Assembly: GCF_007990525.1 (NCBI RefSeq)
Contig: NZ_AP019823.1
Span: 310,001 to 374,000 of the forward strand
Reading direction: 5' to 3'
DNA length: 64,000 bases
DNA from: Leptotrichia hofstadii
GTDB taxonomy: Bacteria; Fusobacteriota; Fusobacteriia; Fusobacteriales; Leptotrichiaceae
The position numbers and the translations under genes are program-made. The notes under the pieces were generated by a model. That model had not been told where the DNA came from. It did no database searches and worked only from the letters and a program-made list of their open reading frames with translations. The number at the start of each line of letters is the position of its first letter. Within the stretch, counting starts at the first letter, position 1. This document shows positions 18,844 through 27,458 of the stretch, piece after piece.

Positions 18844-19662
18844 TTATCCATTCAGTTTTACCTTTAATCCATAACTTTTCATTATTTGTAAAGCATTATC
18901 GAGTTCTTCCTGTGTATGTTTTTCAAGTGTTTTCATCGGATATGGCATTCTCAATTTTCTATATTTTTCAAGTCCCATTGTATGATAAGGCAGTATATTT
19001 ACTTCCAGTAAATTTAATTTTTTCAAAAATTCTGCTGTTTCGTGAATATTCTTCTCATCATCATTTATTCCTTTTATAAATGGAAATCTCATAATAATCT
19101 TTTTATGCCATTTTGAAAGTTTTGTAAGATTTTCTAAAATAATTTCATTTGAGACAGAAGTGTATTCCTTATGTTTTTGGCTATTTAAGTGCTTTATATC
19201 AAATAATACAGTATCTGTTAGTTTTGCTAAATTTTCAAGATCCTTGTAATTCCCATATCCTGTCGTTTCTATGGCCGTGTTAATATATTCTTCTTTTAAC
19301 TTTTCAAAAAGTTCTATTGCAAAAGCTGAATTTACAAGTATTTCTCCACCACTCAATGTAACACCGCCACCAGAATTTCTATAAAAGTTTTCATCTTTCA
19401 TAACGATTTCAAATACTTCTTCCAGTGTCATGTCTTTTGCAACCTGTTTCAATGAATTTACGGCAGGACAGCTAGAACATGGATTTTTGTTTCCTTTGTA
19501 AAGAGAGCCATCATAATCCCAAAATTCATTTTCCAATTTTTGAGTTTCAGGGTTAGAACACCACAGGCATCTAAGCGGACACCCTTTAAAATAAACAACA
19601 GTTCTAATTCCCGGTCCGTCAAATGTAGCCCCTCTTTCAATATCTGTGACCAAAGCTTTCAC
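18844..19662 (-). CDS. Glycyl radical enzyme activase (radical SAM)
   Basis: A 272-residue radical SAM protein that installs the glycyl radical on the next gene's product. The cluster-binding C-x3-C-x2-C is Cys28, Cys32, Cys35 (CPLRCLWC); FDGPGIRT precedes it and SGGE follows (about residue 100). Many non-PFL activases carry an insert with two extra 4Fe-4S clusters; here only a remnant CSSC at 62-65 is left, so the insert is much reduced. The start codon is GTG at 19662, with GAGG 10 bases upstream. It is the first gene of the operon, under the promoter at 19728-19756. Confidence 0.9.
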   Translation of the reverse strand: MKALVTDIERGATFDGPGIRTVVYFKGCPLRCLWCSNPETQKLENEFWDYDGSLYKGNKNPCSSCPAVNSLKQVAKDMTLEEVFEIVMKDENFYRNSGGGVTLSGGEILVNSAFAIELFEKLKEEYINTAIETTGYGNYKDLENLAKLTDTVLFDIKHLNSQKHKEYTSVSNEIILENLTKLSKWHKKIIMRFPFIKGINDDEKNIHETAEFLKKLNLLEVNILPYHTMGLEKYRKLRMPYPMKTLEKHTQEELDNALQIMKSYGLKVKLNG

Positions 19663-19701
19663 ATCCTCTACACCTCTTTTCTTTTAAAAATTGCTTCTTA
19701 A

Positions 19702-19727
19702 GTTTCATTTTGTTTCTTTATATTTCG
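19702..19727 (-). promoter_or_regulatory. GAAAC-box operator candidate, activase promoter
   Basis: Read on the minus strand: CGAAAT, GAAAC, GAAACT, each exactly 10 bp after the previous one, starting right after the -10 box. Same box and period as at the PTS and aldolase promoters. Confidence 0.55.
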
Positions 19728-19756
19728 ATTTTACCCTATTTTTGAAAATTTGTCAA
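19728..19756 (-). promoter_or_regulatory. Activase-GRE operon promoter
   Basis: Minus-strand TTGACA (19756-19751), 17-base spacer, TAAAAT (19733-19728). Confidence 0.75.
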
Positions 19757-19971
19757 TAGTTTTATAAAAAAATTTATATAAAATGTGAAAGTTAATTTAA
19801 TTTATAAATAAGAAATAGATTTGTTAGTTTTGAAGTTGTTTTTAATTTGAAATATTTAGAAGAGAATATAAATTGAAATAGGATAAAAATTATATTATAT
19901 ACGATTTTGATATAGTATTAATTATGTAGAATAATTTAGGAAAAGAAACTAAAATATATGTAAATAAAAAT

Positions 19972-20040
19972 AGAAAAAGCCAGTTCAAATTGAACTAGCC
20001 CTTGTCGTTGTTTTTTTCATATTATGATTGTTTCTTTACA
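19972..20040 (-). ncRNA. Candidate small RNA of about 67 nt
   Basis: A complete small transcription unit on the minus strand. Its promoter is TTGAAT (20074-20069), 17 bases, TATAAT (20051-20046). About 40 bases after the predicted start comes a hairpin GCTAGTTC / GAACTGGC with a 5-base loop (19999-19979) and a T5 tail. A GAAAC box (20034-20030) sits at the predicted start. An 11-codon frame (ATG at 20019) lacks a ribosome site. Alternatives are a leader with an attenuator read from an upstream activase promoter, or a chance hairpin. Confidence 0.4.
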
Positions 20041-20045
20041 TGTTA

Positions 20046-20074
20046 ATTATAACATAAAGAAAGTAATTATTCAA
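20046..20074 (-). promoter_or_regulatory. Promoter of the candidate small RNA
   Basis: Minus-strand TTGAAT, 17-base spacer, TATAAT; no coding sequence begins between it and the terminator at 19979-19999. Confidence 0.55.
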
Positions 20075-20105
20075 TCAAAATTTTTAGAAAAGTTGAAAAA
20101 AAGCA

Positions 20106-20134
20106 TTGACTTTTCTTAAATTATGTATTAAAAT
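20106..20134 (+). promoter_or_regulatory. Aldolase promoter
   Basis: TTGACT (20106-20111), 17-base spacer, TAAAAT (20129-20134). Confidence 0.75.
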
Positions 20135-20139
20135 AATAT

Positions 20140-20160
20140 CGAAATAAAACGAAACTAATT
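20140..20160 (+). promoter_or_regulatory. GAAAC-box operator candidate, aldolase promoter
   Basis: CGAAAT at 20140 and CGAAACTAATT at 20150, 10 bp apart, beginning 6 bases after the -10. GAAACTAATT is identical to the PTS box. Confidence 0.55.
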
Positions 20161-20208
20161 AAAATATTAAATTATTATTTCAATAAAAAAAGAGAGAGGA
20201 TGATGAGA

Positions 20209-20925
20209 GTGCAATATTTTATTGATACAGCAAATTTGGAGAGTATAAAAAAAATCAGTGATATTTTTCCAATAGCAGGTGTAACTACAAATCCTACTAT
20301 TATTGCCAAGGAAAAAAGAGATTTTAAAGAGATTATAAACGATATTTTTGATATTATTGGAAAAGATAAGATTGTGCATGCACAGGCTGTGGGAACTACA
20401 GCTGAAATAATAGTAAAAGAAGTACAGCTTTTGCGTGATACTTTTGGAGAAAATTTTTATACAAAAATTCCTGTAACGCCTGAAGGAATAAAAGCTATGA
20501 AGATTTTATCAAAAGATGGTCATAAAATAACTGCAACAGGTATTTTATCACCACAGCAGATAATTATGGCAGCAGAAGCAGGGGCAGAATATATGGCACC
20601 GTATATTAACCGTTCTGACAACATTGGTGAAAATGGAATTGAAATTGTAAAAGATGCCTATAAGATCCTTGAAATGACTAAAAAGACTGATGAAGAAAAA
20701 CTGGCACGGTACAAAAGAATCTTTGAACCTAAAATATTAGGAGCTTCGTTTAAGAATGTAAGGCAAGTTCACGAAACTATTCTGGCTGGATCAAAATCTG
20801 TAACAGCAGCTCCAGACGTTTTTGAAAAATTAATTTATCATCCTTACACAGACTGGAGCATGGATACATTTAATTCAGACTGGAAAAAAGTTTATGGAGA
20901 AAAGACGCTTCTTGACTTGCTATAA
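20209..20925 (+). CDS. Fructose-6-phosphate aldolase (FSA-type), often labelled transaldolase
   Basis: A 238-residue class I aldolase of the transaldolase fold. Key residues point to fructose-6-phosphate aldolase and not to transaldolase: Asp6, Gln59 (HAQAVG, where transaldolases have Glu), Schiff-base Lys86 (KIPVT) and Tyr132 (APYINR, where transaldolases have Phe), nearly the same numbers as E. coli FsaA (59, 85, 131). That numbering and the ribosome site AGAGAGG 9 bases upstream favour the GTG at 20209 over the ATGs at 20200 and 20203. FsaA cleaves fructose-6-phosphate and, in the reported anhydroglucitol route, 1-deoxyfructose-6-phosphate. A short insert near residues 160-180 makes it longer than FsaA. 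Confidence 0.85.
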   Translation: MQYFIDTANLESIKKISDIFPIAGVTTNPTIIAKEKRDFKEIINDIFDIIGKDKIVHAQAVGTTAEIIVKEVQLLRDTFGENFYTKIPVTPEGIKAMKILSKDGHKITATGILSPQQIIMAAEAGAEYMAPYINRSDNIGENGIEIVKDAYKILEMTKKTDEEKLARYKRIFEPKILGASFKNVRQVHETILAGSKSVTAAPDVFEKLIYHPYTDWSMDTFNSDWKKVYGEKTLLDLL

Positions 20926-20991
20926 TTTTTTCAAATTAAAGAATAGATTTTTTGCTTTGATAAGAGGCTTTAATACATTTTTTTTACGTGC

Positions 20992-21020
20992 TTGCAATTA
21001 TTTTTTAAATATGCTATAAT
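20992..21020 (+). promoter_or_regulatory. tuf promoter
   Basis: TTGCAA (20992-20997), 17-base spacer ending ATGC (extended -10), TATAAT (21015-21020). Confidence 0.8.
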
Positions 21021-21081
21021 CAAAATGATAAAAATAGATTATTAAAAAACAAAAATCAAAATAAATGGAGGAAAAATTAAA

Positions 21082-22266
21082 ATGGCAAAAGCTAAATTCG
21101 AGAGAAGCAAACCACACGTAAACGTAGGGACAATAGGTCACGTTGACCACGGGAAAACAACAACAACAGCAGCAATTTCAAAAGTATTGGCTGAAAAAGG
21201 ACTGGCTGAAAAAGTTGATTTTGAAAATATCGACCAAGCCCCTGAAGAAAGAGAAAGAGGGATTACAATCAACACAGCTCACATTGAGTACGAAACAGAA
21301 AAAAGACACTATGCGCACGTTGACTGTCCAGGGCATGCGGATTACGTAAAAAACATGATTACAGGAGCGGCTCAAATGGATGGAGCAATCCTAGTAGTAT
21401 CAGCAGCTGACGGTCCAATGCCTCAAACAAGAGAGCATATCCTGCTTGCAAGACAGGTTGGAGTACCTTATATCGTAGTTTACTTAAACAAAGTTGACAT
21501 GGTAGATGACGAAGAATTATTAGAACTAGTAGAAATGGAAGTAAGAGAACTACTTACAGAATACGGATTCCCTGGAGACGATGTGCCAGTAATCAAAGGA
21601 TCTTCATTAGGAGCATTAAATGGAGAAGCTCAATGGGTAGATAGAATCATGGAATTAATGGATGCAGTTGATGACTACATTCCAACACCAGAAAGACCAG
21701 TAGACCAAGCATTCCTAATGCCAATTGAAGACGTGTTCACAATCACAGGAAGAGGAACAGTTGTAACAGGAAGAGTAGAAAGAGGAGTAATCAACGTTGG
21801 TGAAGAAGTAGAGATTGTAGGAATCAAGCCAACAACAAAAACTACTGTAACAGGAGTAGAAATGTTCAGAAAATTATTGGATTCAGGACAAGCTGGAGAC
21901 AATATAGGAGCATTATTAAGAGGAACTAAGAAAGAAGAAGTGGAAAGAGGACAAGTGCTTGCTAAACCAGGAACAATCAATCCACATACAGGATTCAAGT
22001 CAGAAGTATACGTATTGACAAAAGATGAAGGAGGAAGACATACACCATTCTTCACAGGATACAAACCGCAATTCTACTTCAGAACGACAGACATTACAGG
22101 AGAAGTAAACTTGCCAGAAGGAGTAGAAATGGTAATGCCTGGAGACAACATTGAAATGACAGTTGAACTAATTCACCCAATCGCAATGGAAGAAGGATTA
22201 AGATTTGCGATAAGAGAAGGTGGAAGAACAGTAGCTTCAGGAGTAGTAGCAACTATTACTAAATAG
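21082..22266 (+). CDS. tuf: Elongation factor Tu
   Basis: GTPase that brings aminoacyl-tRNA to the ribosome. At 394 residues it is full length. The GTP-binding motifs [17 protein letters not shown] and NKVD and the effector region RGITINTAH are all present. GGAGG precedes the ATG by about 9 bases. It stands alone with its own promoter and terminator and not in the usual rpsG-fusA-tuf string. Regular codon use marks it as highly expressed. Confidence 0.98.
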   Translation: MAKAKFERSKPHVNVGTIGHVDHGKTTTTAAISKVLAEKGLAEKVDFENIDQAPEERERGITINTAHIEYETEKRHYAHVDCPGHADYVKNMITGAAQMDGAILVVSAADGPMPQTREHILLARQVGVPYIVVYLNKVDMVDDEELLELVEMEVRELLTEYGFPGDDVPVIKGSSLGALNGEAQWVDRIMELMDAVDDYIPTPERPVDQAFLMPIEDVFTITGRGTVVTGRVERGVINVGEEVEIVGIKPTTKTTVTGVEMFRKLLDSGQAGDNIGALLRGTKKEEVERGQVLAKPGTINPHTGFKSEVYVLTKDEGGRHTPFFTGYKPQFYFRTTDITGEVNLPEGVEMVMPGDNIEMTVELIHPIAMEEGLRFAIREGGRTVASGVVATITK

Positions 22267-22376
22267 TTTTCTGTAAAGGACTTTCTTACATTATATATTA
22301 ATAGTAAATATTTTATAATTATTTAGTAAAATTTTTAATAAATTAAGATATTTATAATCAGAATATAATAAACAAG

Positions 22377-22439
22377 GCACTTGATTAAATTAATAAAAAA
22401 TTTTTTATATAATTTATTCATAGTGCTATTGTTTTTTTT
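22377..22439 (+). terminator. Terminator after tuf
   Basis: GCACT (22377-22381) / AGTGC (22422-22426) closes a long AT-rich stem (TTAAATTA... paired with ...TAATTTA) and is followed by eight T. Confidence 0.55.
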
Positions 22440-22685
22440 AAAAATATGAGGTATACTCAATATAGGAATTATTAAAATGTTGGATTTATATATTATCAAC
22501 AAAAAAATTATTAGAATGTCTTATACATCTTACATTCAGGAATAATAGGCTGATAATAGTATTTGTATATTGATTTTAGGGCAGTTTGTTCAGATGATGG
22601 AGCTATGTTCTAAAGGAAGTTTTTTTATCGGATTGTTAAATTTTGTTAATGAAATTTTCATAGATATACTTTTTTTCAAAAAAAC
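22440..22685 (+). other. Intergenic sequence with no clear gene
   Basis: Between the tuf terminator and the barrel-protein promoter. A single plus frame (about 22477-22740) reads through with two adjacent stops and no ribosome site, so at most a decayed short gene. Nothing else was recognised. Confidence 0.4.
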
Positions 22686-22714
22686 TTTACAAATCCATAT
22701 TATTATGCTAAAAT
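22686..22714 (+). promoter_or_regulatory. Promoter of outer-membrane barrel gene
   Basis: TTTACA (22686-22691), 17-base spacer ending ATGC, TAAAAT (22709-22714). Confidence 0.7.
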
Positions 22715-22770
22715 TAACTGTGAATTGTTAAGATGTATATTTGTTAAAATTATTTTTAGGAGGAAAAACA

Positions 22771-23877
22771 ATGAAAAAATTATTAGGATTATTAGCATTA
22801 GCAGTAGTATCTAATTTCGCTTTAGCGGATAAAAGTCAAGATACTTTAAAAGAATTTCATTTCTCTAGCGAATATAGAGGATCATACACAGATAAGAAAA
22901 ATAATACTGGAAATGGATTAGGAATCGCTGGATTTAGAAAAGACAATCAAGAAAAAATCAGATGGAGAAATGCTTTTGGTGGAGATTTACAACTAGTAGA
23001 TGAAGGAAACTTAGGATTAAGATTTGACTTTCAAAATGACCAAGACAGAGTGAGAAATGATTTTGATTATGTAACTAGAACTAATGACAAAGGAACTTAT
23101 GATAAATCTCAAACTTGGGAAAACAATATTGCATTATACAAAGATGTAACATTAGGTAATTGGACTGCTGCTTGGGATTTAGGATGGAAATATAAATCTA
23201 CAAGTGGAAAAGGTGTTTATGGAGGACATAGAGGAACATCAAATGAATTCTATGTAGGACCAGCGTTTGGACTTAACTTGTTAGGATTCAACTTCAAAGG
23301 TAAATCTCAATTAGTTTACTTTGATCAAGCTGGAGGAAAATCTGCAGATAATGCATGGGCCGGTAATGATTTCAGAAAAGAAAAAGTATCTGGATGGGGA
23401 GCTAACTTTGATTTAGAAACTGGTGGTAAATTACTTGATAATGCCGCTGGAAACTTTAAATACTATGTAAACTTAAATAATCATCTAAGAGATGCTAAAG
23501 GTAAATTAAAAGAAACTGGAAAAGATGCAAAATCTACTGTATACTTAGATTATGTAGTTGGAGCAAACTATAATACACCTTCATTAGCAGGAGTTTACGG
23601 ATTGGTTAATCTTGAAAATGAATGGGAAAGACAAACAGCTAGACATGGATTCCAAAATAACTTTTCAGTATGGACTGGATTAGGATACAAAAAAGGATTT
23701 GATATTGCAGTAGGAAAATTAACAATTAACCCAGAAGTTAAATATAGAGTTGTTAATAAAGAAACTGTTAAAGGTGTATACAATGATGGACGTTACTACA
23801 ACAGTAACAGAGAACAATACACAAGAGAATACAATGAATTGAGAGCTGGAATAAAAGTTGGTTTAGAAGTTAAATAA
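22771..23877 (+). CDS. Outer-membrane beta-barrel protein (porin-like)
   Basis: A 368-residue protein with a signal peptide (cleavage near FALA, about residue 20). The mature chain is rich in alternating hydrophobic and polar residues, aromatic girdle residues and Gly/Asn turns, ending in a strand-like sequence, as in Gram-negative porins. It resembles fusobacterial FomA-type major porins in layout, but I cannot confirm that family. The start is ATG 22771, since AGGAGG precedes it and the upstream TTG would add a non-signal extension. It has its own promoter and terminator. Confidence 0.75.
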   Translation: MKKLLGLLALAVVSNFALADKSQDTLKEFHFSSEYRGSYTDKKNNTGNGLGIAGFRKDNQEKIRWRNAFGGDLQLVDEGNLGLRFDFQNDQDRVRNDFDYVTRTNDKGTYDKSQTWENNIALYKDVTLGNWTAAWDLGWKYKSTSGKGVYGGHRGTSNEFYVGPAFGLNLLGFNFKGKSQLVYFDQAGGKSADNAWAGNDFRKEKVSGWGANFDLETGGKLLDNAAGNFKYYVNLNNHLRDAKGKLKETGKDAKSTVYLDYVVGANYNTPSLAGVYGLVNLENEWERQTARHGFQNNFSVWTGLGYKKGFDIAVGKLTINPEVKYRVVNKETVKGVYNDGRYYNSNREQYTREYNELRAGIKVGLEVK

Positions 23878-23913
23878 TCGTTTGGTTATTCAGAATAATT
23901 CATAGAAAAAGGG

Positions 23914-23939
23914 ATGAGATGTTTTTTCATCTCTTTTTT
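23914..23939 (+). terminator. Terminator of the barrel-protein gene
   Basis: GAGATG / CATCTC stem with a T6 loop and T6 tail. Confidence 0.8.
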
Positions 23940-23972
23940 GTTAAAAAAAATTTGAAAAATCGAAAAAATGAG

Positions 23973-24001
23973 TTGACAAAAATTCAAAAATATATTATAC
24001 T
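23973..24001 (+). promoter_or_regulatory. tRNA-Leu promoter
   Basis: TTGACA (23973-23978), 17-base spacer, TATACT (23996-24001). Confidence 0.8.
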
Positions 24002-24025
24002 AATCAAGTAACATTAATTTTGTTT

Positions 24026-24111
24026 GCCCGAGTGGTGAAATTGGTAGACGCAACGGACTCAAAATCCGTCGATTTTATATCGTGCCGGTTCGACTCCGGC
24101 CTCGGGCACCA
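24026..24111 (+). tRNA. tRNA-Leu (CAA)
   Basis: Full class II cloverleaf of 86 bases with encoded CCA. The acceptor is GCCCGAG / CTCGGGC, the anticodon loop CTCAAAA gives CAA, there is a long variable arm, and the T-loop is GGTTCGACTCC. Own promoter and a terminator just downstream. Confidence 0.96.
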
Positions 24112-24142
24112 ATAATATAATAAATTTTTTCATAATAAATTG

Positions 24143-24168
24143 CACTCTACACTCCTAGAGTGTTTTTT
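24143..24168 (+). terminator. tRNA-Leu terminator
   Basis: CACTCTA / TAGAGTG stem, 6-base loop, then TTTTTT. Confidence 0.85.
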
Positions 24169-24240
24169 ATTTTATTCAGTTATTTATATTTCATTCAAAT
24201 CTCTTCAAAATATATTCTAATTCCTTTAATACTGTATTTC

Positions 24241-24269
24241 TTGTTTTTTTCTTTATGGTGTAGTATAAT
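24241..24269 (+). promoter_or_regulatory. yqeK promoter
   Basis: TTGTTT (24241-24246), 17-base spacer, TATAAT (24264-24269). Confidence 0.65.
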
Positions 24270-24334
24270 AATAGAGACAATATATGTTTATTTACGTTTA
24301 TTAAAAATAATTATAGATAAGGGGAAGTGGTATT

Positions 24335-24910
24335 ATGAATATAGAAGTAATTAGAAAAAATGTAAAAAAATATTTGGATGAAAAAAGATACAATCATGTG
24401 GAAAGAGTTGTAAAATGTGCTGTAGAGCTTGCAGAGATTTATAATGTTGATGTGGAAAAAGTTGCAGTTTCGGCTTGGCTTCATGATGTGGCAAAATTTT
24501 TTGACTTGTCAGTTATGATTGACTTGACGAAGGGGAAATATCCTGAAGTAGAGGACAAGATGTCGAAGTCCACAGCTGTGCTTCATGGATTTGCAGGAGC
24601 TGAGTTTGTACGGCAAAATTATGAATTGTTTGGAATCGATGATGAGGAAATTTTGGATGGGATAAAATACCATACGATTGGGAAAGAAAATATGAGTACT
24701 CTTGCCAAGATTATTTATCTTTCAGATGCAATTGAGGAAGGTAGAAGCTGGGAAGGTGTGGAAACAGCTAGAGAACTTGCAAAAACTGATTTAGATAAAG
24801 CAATAAAATTTGAAATTGAGGAAAAATTAAAATATTTACTTTCAAAGGATTCGATTATTCATCCCAATATTATAAAATTTAGAAATTCAATAATAGCCAA
24901 CCAGGCATAA
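24335..24910 (+). CDS. yqeK: YqeK-type HD hydrolase (diadenosine tetraphosphatase)
   Basis: A 191-residue HD-domain protein of the YqeK family, reported to split Ap4A symmetrically into two ADP. The first metal histidine is in RYNHVERV (about residue 22), the HD pair is in AWLHDVAKF (about 50) and later histidines are in KYHTIGKEN (about 112). Family members often sit in nadD-yqeK-rsfS operons; here yqeK stands alone with a promoter of its own. GGGGAAG precedes the ATG. Confidence 0.85.
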   Translation: MNIEVIRKNVKKYLDEKRYNHVERVVKCAVELAEIYNVDVEKVAVSAWLHDVAKFFDLSVMIDLTKGKYPEVEDKMSKSTAVLHGFAGAEFVRQNYELFGIDDEEILDGIKYHTIGKENMSTLAKIIYLSDAIEEGRSWEGVETARELAKTDLDKAIKFEIEEKLKYLLSKDSIIHPNIIKFRNSIIANQA

Positions 24911-25169
24911 AATTTAAAAAAATTAGATTTAATCTAAAAAAATGCTTTAAAATATAACTGAAAAGGCATTACTTTGGCAGTTTTTAGGCATATTTTACTA
25001 GAATTTTATAATTTAGATTAATACTAAACTTCATTAAAAATAAGAAATTATAATAATCACAATAAGTTTCAAATACTTGTTATATAGTATAATTCAAAAT
25101 TTATGAAATATTTGTTATTTAAATGAGGAATAGTACAATTTGATACATTGAACAAGACAGAGGGAAAAT

Positions 25170-27437
25170 ATGGGAAATAAAAAAAAGAAAGAAAAACATA
25201 AAAATAAAAATATTGAAAATAATGAGAAAAATTTTCATAAGGGAAAAAAATTTAATAATAAAAAAGAAAATCAGAAAACTCAAAAGATTGAACTTAAGGA
25301 AGAGCGTGAATTAAAATATTTGCGGCAAGTACTGGCAGAGTATGAGTTTACTTTTCAGGAAATATTGCAGCTGCTGGAATGGAGCCAGAAAAAGCGGAAA
25401 ATGTATAAGCAGCTTTTGAATGCGTGGGAAGAAAGTGGCGATATTTATTTGAAAAGGAATGGAAAATATACTTTACCTGAGAAGGAAGGGTTTGTGAAAG
25501 GGGAAATTTCTATTTCCAGTGGAAATTTTGGATTTCTTGATATTAATGGAGAGGCTAGCGTCTTTATTCCTGGATCTTATTTGAATACAGCTATGAATGG
25601 AGATACAGTTTTAGTACGTATTTTGAAGGAAAGTTCAGATGGAAAGAAGCGTGAAGGGGAAGTTTACAAAGTTGTGAAAAGAAATCGGGATGTTATTGTC
25701 GGTGTTTTTGAGCATAATTTAAGTTTTGGCTTTGTGCGTCCAAGAAATTCTCCAAAGGATATTTATATTCCAAAAAAATTGATAAAAGGTGCAAAAACTG
25801 GAGATTTAGTGGCTGTAAAGGTGGATTTCTGGGGAGATGAGGAAAGAAAGCCAGAAGGAGAGATTGTAAGCGTTCTGGGAAGTCCTAAGGATACAGAGGC
25901 ACTAATTTCATCATTGCTTTTGAATGAAGGAATTGAGGAGAAATTTCCAAATGAAGTCTTGCAGGAACTGGACAAAATTGATGAGGATTTTTCGGAAGAA
26001 CTAAAAAATCGAAAAGATTTGAGACATCTTGACATTATTACAATTGATGGCTCTGATGCGAAGGATTTAGATGATGCAGTTTATGTGGAAAAAACAGAAG
26101 ATGGGTATAAACTTTTTGTAAGCATTGCCGATGTTTCTTACTATGTACGAGAAAATAGCGAGATTGATACAGAAGCATTGAAGCGTGGAAACTCAATTTA
26201 TCTTGTAGACAGGGTAATTCCTATGTTGCCAAGAAAATTGTCAAATAATTTATGTTCGCTTAATCCGAATGAGGATAAGCTAACTTTTACTGTAGAAATG
26301 GATTTGGATAAAAAAGGTAAAGTTGTAAGAAATGATTTTTACAAATCGGTTATAAAATCTAAATACAGAATGACTTACGAAAATGTGAATACAATTTTGG
26401 AAAAAAATGAAGAATCTGAAGAATATCGAAATCTATATGATAAATATAGAAAAATTGATGAAATGCTTAAAAATATGCTGGAATTATCTAAAATCATCAG
26501 AAACAACAAAAAGAGACGCGGGAGCATTGATTTTGAATTACCTGAGATAAAGGTAGTCTTAGATGAGAATAAAGCCGTAAAGGACATCGTATTGCGTTCT
26601 AGAGGGGAAGCTGAAAGAATTATTGAAGACTTTATGGTTATTGCAAATGAAACTGTGGCGGAAAAACTTTTCTGGGAAGAAATTCCAGCAATTTACAGAG
26701 TCCACGAAGATCCTGACAAGGCGAAAGTTCAGGCATTGAATGAAACACTGATAAAATTTGGATATTCCCTAAAAGGATTGGAAGAAATGCATCCTGGCAA
26801 ATTCCAGAACATAATAGAAAGAACGACAGGACTGCCAGAAGGGTATTTGATTCACAAACTGATTTTACGGGCAATGCAGCGTGCAAGATATGCCAACAAA
26901 AATCTGGGACATTTTGGTCTTGCTTCTAAATATTATTTGCACTTTACATCACCGATACGTCGTTATTCTGACTTAATTGTTCATAGAATGCTTGGACGTT
27001 CGATTGAAAAATTTATGAACGAAAAAGAAAAGGCTAAATATGGAGCTAATTTTGAAGCAATTGCCTCAAGTATTTCGAGAACTGAAAGAATAGCGGATAA
27101 ACTGGAAGAAGACAGTGTAAAAATCAAGTTGATTGAGTATATGCAAGATAAAATTGGGCAAGTTTATATTGCTAGACTTAGCGGGATGAATAAAAATAAG
27201 ATATTTATGGAACTGGAAAATCACATAGAAGTAGTTTACAATGTTACAACAGCACGTGATAATTTTATTTATGATGAAGAAAACTTTAAAATCATAGATA
27301 AAAGAAATAATGAGTCCTATACTATGGGAAGCACAATGAAAGTAAGTGTTGTAAGTGCAAGTTATACAAAAATGGAAATTGAGGTCATACCTTATGTGGA
27401 AGAAAGAGCAAAAATCGAGGAGGCTGAAGAGGAATAA
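25170..27437 (+). CDS. rnr: Ribonuclease R
   Basis: A 755-residue 3'-to-5' exoribonuclease of the RNB family. The layout is a Lys-rich tail (residues 1-45), a winged-helix segment, two cold-shock domains (about 100-240), the RNB catalytic domain (from about 275, with DGSDAKDLDDAV metal-binding aspartates) and a C-terminal S1 domain (about 650-735). smpB follows after 21 bases, a common pairing because both act in trans-translation and decay of faulty mRNA. Confidence 0.95.
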   Translation: MGNKKKKEKHKNKNIENNEKNFHKGKKFNNKKENQKTQKIELKEERELKYLRQVLAEYEFTFQEILQLLEWSQKKRKMYKQLLNAWEESGDIYLKRNGKYTLPEKEGFVKGEISISSGNFGFLDINGEASVFIPGSYLNTAMNGDTVLVRILKESSDGKKREGEVYKVVKRNRDVIVGVFEHNLSFGFVRPRNSPKDIYIPKKLIKGAKTGDLVAVKVDFWGDEERKPEGEIVSVLGSPKDTEALISSLLLNEGIEEKFPNEVLQELDKIDEDFSEELKNRKDLRHLDIITIDGSDAKDLDDAVYVEKTEDGYKLFVSIADVSYYVRENSEIDTEALKRGNSIYLVDRVIPMLPRKLSNNLCSLNPNEDKLTFTVEMDLDKKGKVVRNDFYKSVIKSKYRMTYENVNTILEKNEESEEYRNLYDKYRKIDEMLKNMLELSKIIRNNKKRRGSIDFELPEIKVVLDENKAVKDIVLRSRGEAERIIEDFMVIANETVAEKLFWEEIPAIYRVHEDPDKAKVQALNETLIKFGYSLKGLEEMHPGKFQNIIERTTGLPEGYLIHKLILRAMQRARYANKNLGHFGLASKYYLHFTSPIRRYSDLIVHRMLGRSIEKFMNEKEKAKYGANFEAIASSISRTERIADKLEEDSVKIKLIEYMQDKIGQVYIARLSGMNKNKIFMELENHIEVVYNVTTARDNFIYDEENFKIIDKRNNESYTMGSTMKVSVVSASYTKMEIEVIPYVEERAKIEEAEEE

Positions 27438-27458
27438 AGAATATTGGAAGGAGGGAAA

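Noticed and set aside
20209-20925. Annotation as transaldolase
   Set aside because: Gln59 and Tyr132 are the residues of fructose-6-phosphate aldolase; transaldolases have Glu and Phe there.
22477-22740. Short plus-strand frame after tuf
   Set aside because: It contains two adjacent stops and has no ribosome site; no family resemblance.
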